Shown piece by piece: positions 6,562 through 12,822 of a stretch of DNA of 24,693 bases; position 1 is the first letter of the stretch, and every line of letters starts with the position of its first letter. A model generated the notes under the pieces. That model did no database searches, was not told the DNA's origin, and saw nothing but the letters and a program-made list of their open reading frames with translations. The DNA is taken from positions 1 through 24,693 of the forward strand of contig BOAV01000032.1 in assembly GCA_026002045.1 (NCBI GenBank), read 5' to 3'. The position numbers and the translations under genes are program-made. The stretch comes from Spirochaetia bacterium (lineage in GTDB: Bacteria; Spirochaetota; Spirochaetia; Treponematales; Breznakiellaceae).

Positions 6562-7428
6562 ATGATGAAGAAAATGATTCTACTTGTACTTGCGGCGGCA
6601 GTATCTCTGTTCGCGGGATGCGCCAAAGGAAACCAGGCGGCCTTTGACAAGGCAAAGGCAATCGGCGTTGTATCCCGGGAGGACGGCTCCGGCACACGGG
6701 GGGCGTTCATTGAGCTTTTCGGCATTGAGGCCAGGGGCAGTGACGGAAGCAGAAAGGATATGACCACCAAAGAAGCCGTTATCGCCAAACAAACCGATGT
6801 GATGATGACGAATATTGCCGGGGACAAGTACGCTATCGGCTACATCTCCCTTGGTTCGCTGAACAGCACCGTGAAAGCGGCGGATATTGCGGGCGTAAAG
6901 GCATCTACCGCAAATGTAAAAAACGGTACCTATGCCGTGTCCCGGCCGTTCAACATCGCAACCAGGGGCGAAGCGAAGGAGCTTGCCGCGGATTTCATCA
7001 CCTTTATTTTGTCGGCGGAAGGTCAGGCGGTTGTAGCCAAAAGCTATATCGCGGTTATTGAAAATGCTCCTGCCTATACCGGCGGCAGGCTCTCCGGCAA
7101 AATCGTTGTCGCGGGTTCATCTTCCGTCACGCCGATTATGGAAAAGCTGAAAGAGGCGTATATCGCCCTCAATCCAAACGCCGCCATCGAAATCCAGATG
7201 AGCGATTCATCGGCCGGTATGACCGGCGCTATTGACGGGACCTGTGACATCGGTATGGCAAGCCGCGAATTAAAGGACAGCGAACGCGCCGTGTTATCCG
7301 CGACCCGGATTGCCCTTGACGGAATCGCCGTAATTGTGAACAACGAAAATCCGGTAACTAATCTCACAAAGGAAGAGGTTAAGGGCATCTTTACCGGCGC
7401 GATGGTAAAGTGGAGTGATGTGCTTTAA
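6562..7428 (+). CDS. pstS: Phosphate-binding lipoprotein PstS, permuted, copy 2
   Basis: A near-identical paralog of the gene at 4961, with the same lipoprotein signal (one extra Ala before SLFAGC) and the same swapped order of phosphate-binding motifs: SREDGSGTR first, AGSSSVTP and SDSSAGMTG later. Differences are scattered and mostly conservative, plus a different end (KWSDVL against KWSEVIQ). All ligand motifs are kept, so both copies should bind phosphate or a related oxyanion. The TAA stop overlaps an ATG (TAATG) that begins a remnant of pstC, showing that this copy was once joined directly to pstC. A bidirectional terminator follows at 7475. Confidence 0.9.
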   Translation: MMKKMILLVLAAAVSLFAGCAKGNQAAFDKAKAIGVVSREDGSGTRGAFIELFGIEARGSDGSRKDMTTKEAVIAKQTDVMMTNIAGDKYAIGYISLGSLNSTVKAADIAGVKASTANVKNGTYAVSRPFNIATRGEAKELAADFITFILSAEGQAVVAKSYIAVIENAPAYTGGRLSGKIVVAGSSSVTPIMEKLKEAYIALNPNAAIEIQMSDSSAGMTGAIDGTCDIGMASRELKDSERAVLSATRIALDGIAVIVNNENPVTNLTKEEVKGIFTGAMVKWSDVL

Positions 7429-7467
7429 TGAGCAGCGGCGGCGTGAGAGAAAAACTCATGGGCGCCG
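7428..7467 (+). pseudogene. Remnant of the pstC 5' end after pstS2
   Basis: The ATG overlapping the pstS2 stop reads MSSGGVREKLMGA. Bases 7444-7467 match 9674-9697, in the true pstC, exactly over 24 bp and in the same frame (REKLMGA). After 7467 the match ends and unrelated sequence with a terminator begins. This marks the place where pstC used to start, before a block of about 2.2 kb separated it from pstS2. The longer open frame to 7694 has no family features and is not a gene. Confidence 0.7.
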
Positions 7468-7474
7468 CACATAA

Positions 7475-7504
7475 AAAAACCGGCGGATTTCCCCGCCGGT
7501 TTTT
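7475..7504. terminator. Bidirectional rho-independent terminator
   Basis: A perfect stem (7480-7486 with 7493-7499) with a 6-base loop is flanked by A5 and T5 runs that extend the pairing. It can stop transcripts from pstS2 on the plus strand and from the convergent lipoprotein gene on the minus strand. Confidence 0.9.
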
Positions 7505-7522
7505 CGCGCTCTCTACCCCCCC

Positions 7523-8758
7523 CTATCTGACGCAGAAAGCGGGGACACAGCCGTCATTTACCCAAGCTGAATTGGTGTCCAAACTAGCGCCGTCGTACAG
7601 ACTCCAAACGCCAGAGTCTTTGGCTGAAGCCAACCAGTACGATTTGGCAGTATTGGTCCCATCGTATTTTACTTTGCTACTACTACCGTACTGAAGCTGT
7701 TTCTGAGGCGCGCCGGGCTCATCCGGCGATGACCTAAACCCCGGTATGTCTGTCACCTGTATGCCTGTCATCTCCCATACGGTGGGGAGCCAGAGCGTAT
7801 CATGAATCGTGCTCGTCCCCGTTGAGTTGTTTGATCCATTTGCCACTATGCGCGCGGGCCCCCAGAGCATAGTATCGTCAAGGCCGGTGGCTGCTTTCAG
7901 GCCCGTCAAGAAGGCTCCGGTAATGTAGCTCCTCATCCCGCTTGCCGCATAGCCGCCTGCGTCGGTATCAGTGGAATTCATATAGTGCTCAACCGGAATA
8001 TTCTGGAACTGGAACACCACATGAGGGGTATTGTTGCCGTTTATCCCGTTAAATAAATTGATGCCTACCACCATAAGGCGCAGGAGCCGGCCATGCCCGC
8101 TTAACTCCTTGTCGTATATCGTACAGGACCCCGCGATGGTCAATGATGGCAGGTCGATATAGTCGCCCAGCGCGATTATCGAAGTAAAATCATCTCCCAC
8201 GTGCGGGTTGGAAATCAGCCTGTGCAGATCGCCAAAGGTTACGCTTACCATGCTTTGGGTAAGCGGTACGCTTGCGGATGCGCGTTTGCCGAACTTTATG
8301 GTGAGGTCAGGGCTTCCCGGAACGGCTAGACCATAAGGAGCGGGGGTTTTCGTTGCGGTAGTCCCGGCGCTGGTGTTACCGGTAGTATTCACCGTCCGGA
8401 CGGTAAAGGTGTACGCTGTGCCATTGGTCAGGCCGGTAATCGCGGCGGTTTGGCTTCCCTTGGGAACAGTTACCGATTGGGCAGTGCCGTTCGTATAGGT
8501 GATTACTACGTTTGCAAAGTCCGTGTCCGTGGGGTCAGCCCAATCAAGGATTACCCTAGCGTCTCCGGCGGTTGCGATTAAGCCGCTTACCGCCGCCGGG
8601 GCGGGGGTGTCGGGGGTGGCACCATTACCGTTGTCACAGCCTACAAGGGCCAGGGCAGCAATGAGGGCGACGATAAAGAAACTTAGTTTAAGCCCGAACC
8701 GCAGGGGGGGGGCAAAGGATACTAGAGCACCCATTTTCTTTTCTACTGATCTTTCCAT
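7523..8758 (-). CDS. Lipoprotein with fibronectin III and DUF6273-like domains
   Basis: This 411-residue surface lipoprotein has a signal peptide ending in LALVGC. A fibronectin type III domain follows (about residues 60-145: PAAVSGLIATAGDARVILDW to YTFTVRTVNT). The C-terminal half has IALGDYIDLPSLTI, GMRSYITGAFLTGL, DTLWLPTVWEMTG, YWLASA and the end GCVPAFCVR, which match a domain (DUF6273-like, related to C-type-lectin-like folds) common in gut treponemes. Partner unknown; host or polymer binding is only a guess. The ATG at 8758 has a GGAGGA site, so 18 upstream residues in the open frame are left out. A run of nine C on the coding strand (8704-8712) lies before the signal-peptide core, a likely phase-variation switch. 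Confidence 0.8.
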   Translation of the reverse strand: MERSVEKKMGALVSFAPPLRFGLKLSFFIVALIAALALVGCDNGNGATPDTPAPAAVSGLIATAGDARVILDWADPTDTDFANVVITYTNGTAQSVTVPKGSQTAAITGLTNGTAYTFTVRTVNTTGNTSAGTTATKTPAPYGLAVPGSPDLTIKFGKRASASVPLTQSMVSVTFGDLHRLISNPHVGDDFTSIIALGDYIDLPSLTIAGSCTIYDKELSGHGRLLRLMVVGINLFNGINGNNTPHVVFQFQNIPVEHYMNSTDTDAGGYAASGMRSYITGAFLTGLKAATGLDDTMLWGPARIVANGSNNSTGTSTIHDTLWLPTVWEMTGIQVTDIPGFRSSPDEPGAPQKQLQYGSSSKVKYDGTNTAKSYWLASAKDSGVWSLYDGASLDTNSAWVNDGCVPAFCVR

Positions 8759-8849
8759 AATGATTCCTCCTTCACTACACATTTCACACGGAGGCACCAA
8801 CGACAGCAACAAAACCCTTGTGTCTGCTTTAATAATACCATGCTTTCAC

Positions 8850-9002
8850 TCATATATCCAGGAAAAAAGCACTACTTTTTACATTATTTTTGGTATTTTC
8901 CTCGGTAAAATCACAGCCCGCAAAGGAAAAGATCGCACAGATGAGGGCAAGCGCGCCGCAGACCAGGGCGATTCGGTTTTTTCGGTCGATAGTTCTGTTC
9001 AT
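8850..9002 (-). CDS. Very short lipoprotein (50 residues)
   Basis: A perfect AGGAGG lies 4 bases before the ATG at 9002. The frame reads MNRTIDRKNRIALVCGALAL, a hydrophobic core, the lipobox FSFAGC (C30), and about 20 further residues ending FFLDI. It looks like the signal peptide of a treponemal lipoprotein with almost no mature part, so it is either a genuine micro-lipoprotein or the stump of a larger one. Its ribosome site overlaps the end of the truncated YoeB frame, and the larger lipoprotein gene lies 91 bp downstream on the same strand. Confidence 0.55.
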   Translation of the reverse strand: MNRTIDRKNRIALVCGALALICAIFSFAGCDFTEENTKNNVKSSAFFLDI

Positions 9003-9010
9003 ACTTCCTC

Positions 9011-9211
9011 CTAAAGGTGCATGAAAAACAACGCCGATGTCCGGCTATACCAGCCGCTATATTCATATTTTAACGGTTCCGGTTTTCCGATGCCTGCATA
9101 ACTATTACGCTGAATATCCTTCAAAAGCAGATTAATACGGCGCAGTGTTTTTTTATCCTGTCCTTGCCAATAAACATATTGTTCAAAGGCCTTTTCAAAA
9201 AAATTAAACAC
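9011..9211 (-). pseudogene. YoeB-type toxin, C-terminally truncated
   Basis: YoeB cuts mRNA at the ribosome. The frame begins with GTG overlapping the antitoxin stop (TAGTG) and carries the YoeB core DKKTLRRINLLLKDIQRN and GIGKPEPLKYEYSGWYSR, including the catalytic Glu and first Arg regions. After WYSR the usual EHRLVY...CRYHY ending, with the catalytic His and Tyr, is gone and replaced by nine unrelated residues (TSALFFMHL). At 66 residues it is about 20 short. It should be inactive. The break lies where the short lipoprotein begins, which suggests a deletion joined the two. Confidence 0.75.
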
Positions 9212-9486
9212 TAATCACGCTCCATGGCTTCTAATTCAGCCATGGTTTTTGAAACAATCCGCTTCCCGGTATTCATGGCATCGATAGCTTCATCCAGATA
9301 GGCCCGATGCCCCTTGCTGTAAAGAGTATCACCCTTAATTTCAAAAGGTATCTTCCCTTCCCTGACCACCGTTTTTGCAAATACCGTAAAGGCCGTGGTC
9401 ATATTCATCCCCATGTCGTCAAAGAGCATTTCCGCCTGGTTTTTAAGATCGCTATCCATGCGAATGGTTATACTGGTGCTTGCCAT
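9211..9486 (-). CDS. RelB/DinJ family antitoxin
   Basis: This 91-residue antitoxin starts MASTSITIRMDSDLKNQAEM, a ribbon-helix-helix DNA-binding domain, followed by DDMGMNMTTAFTVFAKTVVREGKIPFEI, split here as the RelB/DinJ core. The C-terminal half (YLDEAIDAMNTGKRIV...ELEAMERD) is the toxin-wrapping region. It is the first gene of an operon with the yoeB-type gene, which it overlaps by one base. It would bind its own promoter as a repressor. With its toxin truncated it is an orphan antitoxin, though it could still neutralise related toxins elsewhere. Confidence 0.88.
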   Translation of the reverse strand: MASTSITIRMDSDLKNQAEMLFDDMGMNMTTAFTVFAKTVVREGKIPFEIKGDTLYSKGHRAYLDEAIDAMNTGKRIVSKTMAELEAMERD

Positions 9487-9507
9487 CTTTGCTTACCTCG
9501 TATTTAC

Positions 9508-9536
9508 ACTATAAGCACATGTACCTTATTTGTCAA
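9508..9536 (-). promoter_or_regulatory. Promoter of the relB-yoeB operon
   Basis: On the minus strand TTGACA (9531-9536) and TATAGT (9508-9513) are 17 bp apart, close to consensus. An ACATGT-centred near-palindrome in the spacer (about 9515-9524) is a likely site for RelB autorepression. Confidence 0.75.
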
Positions 9537-9600
9537 TACAGTAGGCGTTTCAGGCCATTGTTGGGTGTAGGGCGTTATCCCACCGCCCGCAGACCCTCCG

Positions 9601-9644
9601 ATTTTACACAATTTTTACCTGAAACTGCTGTTAGATTATATATT
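9601..9644 (+). promoter_or_regulatory. Pho-box promoter 3 (pstCAB-phoU)
   Basis: TTTTACA (9602-9608), TTTTACC (9613-9619) and -10 TATATT (9639-9644) keep the spacing of promoters 1 and 2. Identity to them stops at about 9646, and the pstC start follows after only some 18 bases without the leader hairpin or AGGAG site. The promoter seems to have been fused to pstC after the block carrying relB-yoeB came in. Confidence 0.75.
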
Positions 9645-9663
9645 CCGGTTGTACCATTCTGAT

Positions 9664-10497
9664 ATGAACAGATTGAGAGAAAAACTCATGGGCGCCGTGT
9701 TTTTAACATCGGCGCTTGCTTCCATACTGGCGGTTGCCTTAATCTGCTTTTTTTTGTTGGCCAACGGCCTCCCCGCGGCAGGGAAAATCGGCGTGTTCAA
9801 TTTTTTGCTTGGCAGAGAGTGGTCGCCGGCGGACACGCCCCCGGTGTTTGGCATATTTCCCATGATACTTGGGAGCCTCTATGTTACGGCGGGGGCGCTC
9901 CTTATCGGTGTTCCCATCGGCATACTGGCGGCAATCTTTCTCGCCCGTGTCTGCCCGAAAAAACTCTATTCTCTACTCAAGCCGGGGGTGGAACTGCTCG
10001 CGGGTATTCCCTCGGTTGTGTACGGCTTTTTCGGCATGGCGGTCATTATCCCGCTTTCAGGGAACAGCATTTTATCGGCATCTATCCTGCTGGGTATTAT
10101 GATTTTACCCACAATCATCGGCATTGCCGAGAGTGCGCTGCGCGCTGTTCCCGAACAGTATTACGAAGGCGCGTTGGCCCTCGGCGCGGGGCATTACCGC
10201 AGCGTATTCTTTGTGATGCTCCCCGCCGCTAAATCCGGCGTACTTGCGGCGGTTGTCCTCGGCGTAGGACGTGCCATAGGCGAAACTATGGCCGTAATTA
10301 TGGTAGCGGGGAATCAAGCGCGTATGCCGGTGTCCCTGTTCAAAGGGGTCCGCACACTTACCGCAAACATCGTTCTTGAAATGGGCTATGCGGCGGAACT
10401 GCACCGTGAGGCATTGATTGCAACCGGTGTTGTTCTGTTTGTGTTTATCCTGCTCATAAACTTAAGTTTTTCGGCGCTGAAACGGAGGGTAATATAA
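9664..10497 (+). CDS. pstC: Phosphate ABC transporter permease PstC
   Basis: PstC forms, with PstA, the membrane channel of the phosphate importer. The 277-residue protein has about six transmembrane helices. The conserved segment GIPSVVYGFFG and the EAA loop (EGALALGAGHYRSVFFVMLP), which contacts the ATPase PstB, are clear, as is GRAIGETMAVIMVAGN. The start is taken as ATG 9664 (MNRLREKLMG); a TTG at 9649 is possible and ATG 9688 cannot be excluded because no strong ribosome site is present. The first codons match the remnant after pstS2, so the present N-terminus is partly new (MNRL against MSSGGV). The gene leads pstC-pstA-pstB-phoU. Confidence 0.93.
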   Translation: MNRLREKLMGAVFLTSALASILAVALICFFLLANGLPAAGKIGVFNFLLGREWSPADTPPVFGIFPMILGSLYVTAGALLIGVPIGILAAIFLARVCPKKLYSLLKPGVELLAGIPSVVYGFFGMAVIIPLSGNSILSASILLGIMILPTIIGIAESALRAVPEQYYEGALALGAGHYRSVFFVMLPAAKSGVLAAVVLGVGRAIGETMAVIMVAGNQARMPVSLFKGVRTLTANIVLEMGYAAELHREALIATGVVLFVFILLINLSFSALKRRVI

Positions 10498-11322
10498 GTG
10501 CGTAAAAAACCATCCGAACTATTAATGGCCGCCGCTACATGGACGGCCGCCGCCCTTACCTTTTCTGTGTTGTTGTTTCTTGTGGGCTTCATCCTTCTGA
10601 AAGGCGTCCCCCATATCAAGCCGTCACTTTTCGCGCTTAACTACAACAGCGAAAACGTGTCCCTCATGCCCGCGATGATTTCCACCGTCATCATGACGCT
10701 GCTGTCCCTCGTCATCGCGGTGCCCCTCGGTGTTTTCGCGGCGATTTATCTTGCCGAATACGCAAAACGCGGCAACAAAGCCGTACTTTTAGTGCGGGTG
10801 ACAACAGAAACGCTTTCCGGCATCCCCTCCATTGTATACGGCCTATTTGGAATGTTGTTTTTTGTCACCTTTTTAGGCTGGGGATTTTCCCTGCTTGCGG
10901 GGGCGTTTACCCTGTCAATTATGATTTTGCCGCTGATTATGCGTTCAAGTGAGGAAGCCCTGCAAGCGGTTCCCGACACCTACCGCGAGGGGGCTTTCGG
11001 CCTGGGCGCGGGCAAGCTCCGCACCGTATTCCGCATTGTGCTGCCCTCAGCAATGCCGGGTATTCTGGCCGGGGTAATCCTTTCCATCGGACGCATCGCC
11101 GGAGAAACGGCGGCGCTGATTTATACCGCCGGAACCGTGGCGCAGATACCTGAAAACCCCATGCAGTCGGCGCGCACCCTGTCGGTTCACATGTACGCCC
11201 TTTCCAGTGAGGGACTTCACACCGGCGAGGGCTACGCCACCGCGGTGGTACTTTTGCTTGTAGTGGTCTTAATCAACACCGGCTCCGCAAAGCTTGCCCG
11301 GCGGATTGGAGGCAAGGCATGA
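10498..11322 (+). CDS. pstA: Phosphate ABC transporter permease PstA
   Basis: PstA is the second channel subunit of the phosphate importer. The 274-residue protein has about six helices, with SGIPSIVYGLFGMLFFV, the EAA loop EGAFGLGAGKLRTVFRIVLPSA (key part GAFGLGAGKLRTV) and GRIAGETAALIYTAG. It starts with GTG directly after the pstC stop with no gap, and its stop overlaps the pstB ATG by four bases (ATGA), so the three are one translationally linked unit. Confidence 0.94.
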   Translation: MRKKPSELLMAAATWTAAALTFSVLLFLVGFILLKGVPHIKPSLFALNYNSENVSLMPAMISTVIMTLLSLVIAVPLGVFAAIYLAEYAKRGNKAVLLVRVTTETLSGIPSIVYGLFGMLFFVTFLGWGFSLLAGAFTLSIMILPLIMRSSEEALQAVPDTYREGAFGLGAGKLRTVFRIVLPSAMPGILAGVILSIGRIAGETAALIYTAGTVAQIPENPMQSARTLSVHMYALSSEGLHTGEGYATAVVLLLVVVLINTGSAKLARRIGGKA

Positions 11323-12068
11323 ACTGTTTTGATATACAATCTTTGGATTTGTTTTATGGTGATTTTCAGGCGCTCAAAAACATCACCATGGGAATCGAAA
11401 GCGGAAAGATAACCGCGTGTATCGGGCCCTCGGGCTGCGGGAAGTCAACGCTCCTAAAGACACTCAACCGCATGAACGATTTGATAGAGGGCTGCAAAAT
11501 TTCAGGCAATGTGCGCTTGTTTGGCGAAGACGTGTATGGGAACATGGACATCAATTTGCTCCGAAAGAGAGTGGGGATGGTATTTCAAAAACCCAATCCT
11601 TTTCCCATGAGTGTATACGACAACATCGCCTTTGGCCCGCGAACCCATGGCATAAAGTCACGGTATGAGCTTGACAAAATCGTTGAAGAATCCCTCAAAG
11701 GCGCGGCGATTTGGGACGAGGTCAAGGACCGGCTGAAAAAGTCCGCCCTTGGCTTGTCGGGTGGACAGCAGCAGCGGCTCTGCATCGCGAGGGCCCTTGC
11801 CGTATCGCCTGAGGTGCTGCTGATGGACGAACCTACAAGCGCCCTTGACCCTATTTCCACCGGCAAAATCGAGGAACTGCTGCTGACCTTGCGGGAAAAG
11901 TACAGTATCATTATTGTGACCCATAATATGCAGCAAGCCACCCGAATCAGCGATAAAACAGCGTTTTTTCTTCTTGGGGAGGTGGTCGAGTACACGGACA
12001 CCGGCGCCCTATTCGCCATGCCGCAGGATAAGCGGACAGAGGATTACATTACGGGGAGGTTTGGATGA
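11319..12068 (+). CDS. pstB: Phosphate import ATP-binding protein PstB
   Basis: PstB is the cytoplasmic ATPase that powers the PstCA channel. The 249-residue protein has Walker A GPSGCGKST (36-44), a Q-loop at VGMVFQKPNPFPMSVYDN, the ABC signature LSGGQQQRLCIARALA (about 146-161), Walker B VLLMDEPTSALDP and the switch His in IIIVTHNMQQATR. The NPFPMSVYDN stretch is typical of PstB and separates it from other ABC ATPases. It overlaps both neighbours by four bases. Confidence 0.97.
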   Translation: MNCFDIQSLDLFYGDFQALKNITMGIESGKITACIGPSGCGKSTLLKTLNRMNDLIEGCKISGNVRLFGEDVYGNMDINLLRKRVGMVFQKPNPFPMSVYDNIAFGPRTHGIKSRYELDKIVEESLKGAAIWDEVKDRLKKSALGLSGGQQQRLCIARALAVSPEVLLMDEPTSALDPISTGKIEELLLTLREKYSIIIVTHNMQQATRISDKTAFFLLGEVVEYTDTGALFAMPQDKRTEDYITGRFG

Positions 12069-12724
12069 TGCGCAGTCGTTTTGACGAACAGCTTACACAG
12101 TTGAATAACAGCCTGATTGAAATGGGCGCTCTTATTGAACAGACAATAGGGAAAGCGGTAAAAGCCCTTGAAGAACAGGATGTGGAGTCGGCTCAAAAAA
12201 TCATTGAGAGTGACGACATAATAGATGACAAGGAAAAGGAAATCGAAGGGCTTTGCTTAAAGCTGCTTATGAATCAGCAGCCGGTGGCGCGGGATTTACG
12301 TCAGGTTTCCACGGCGCTGAAAATGATTACCGACATGGAGCGTATCGGAGATCAGGCCGCCGACATTTCGGAACTGTGCATACATCTCGCCCGGCAGAAA
12401 TATATCATCAACCTCAGACATATCCCGCAAATGGCGGATGCAACAATAAAAATGGTGACCGACAGCATTGATGCCTTTGTCAAAAAGGATTTGGCCCTGG
12501 CGCAGGCGGTCATTGCCGCCGACAATGCTGTGGACGATTTGTTTGACATCGTGAAAAAGGATATGATACAGTTAATCCACGAGGATGTACAAAACGGTGA
12601 ACAGGCCGTTGACCTCCTGCAGATTGCCAAATACTTTGAACGCATCGGCGATCACGCGGTCAATATTGCCGAGTGGGTCATATTTTCCATTACGGGCAGG
12701 CATAAGGACACGCAGGTTTTATAG
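12065..12724 (+). CDS. phoU: Phosphate signalling protein PhoU
   Basis: PhoU couples the Pst transporter to the PhoR sensor and keeps the Pho regulon off when phosphate is plentiful. The 219-residue, all-helical protein has two PhoU repeats, each with an acidic metal-binding helix: MERIGDQAADISELCIHL (about 96-113) and FERIGDHAVNIAEWVIF (about 196-212). Length and motifs are normal. It ends the pst operon and its stop leads straight into a GC hairpin. In related bacteria phoB-phoR often sit next to phoU; here a 5.6-kb accessory block separates them. Confidence 0.95.
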   Translation: MMRSRFDEQLTQLNNSLIEMGALIEQTIGKAVKALEEQDVESAQKIIESDDIIDDKEKEIEGLCLKLLMNQQPVARDLRQVSTALKMITDMERIGDQAADISELCIHLARQKYIINLRHIPQMADATIKMVTDSIDAFVKKDLALAQAVIAADNAVDDLFDIVKKDMIQLIHEDVQNGEQAVDLLQIAKYFERIGDHAVNIAEWVIFSITGRHKDTQVL

Positions 12725-12743
12725 GGCGGGAGAAAAACCCGCC
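12725..12743 (+). terminator. Hairpin after phoU
   Basis: GGCGGG (12725-12730) pairs with CCCGCC (12738-12743) around a 7-base A-rich loop, immediately after the phoU stop. No T-run follows, so it may stop transcription only partly or protect the 3' end. Confidence 0.55.
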
Positions 12744-12755
12744 GCTTCGTAAAAG

Positions 12756-12793
12756 CCCCCCCCCTTGAAAAACAGACAACTCTATAGTAGAAT
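12756..12793 (+). promoter_or_regulatory. Promoter of the restriction-modification gene with a C9 tract
   Basis: TTGAAA (12765-12770) and TAGAAT (12788-12793) are 17 bp apart. A run of nine C (12756-12764) touches the -35 box. Such tracts change length by slippage, and at this place could alter promoter strength. Confidence 0.6.
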
Positions 12794-12822
12794 CAACACA
12801 TAACGTTTTGGAGAGGGGCAAG

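Noticed and set aside
7428..7694. 88-residue open frame after pstS2
   Set aside because: Only the first 13 codons match pstC; the rest runs through a terminator and the antisense of the lipoprotein gene.
8499..9014. 171-residue plus-strand frame
   Set aside because: It is the antisense of two lipoproteins that have clear lipoboxes and ribosome sites on the minus strand.
12725..12764. Strong rho-independent terminator after phoU
   Set aside because: The hairpin is good but no T-run follows; it is listed only as a possible weak terminator.
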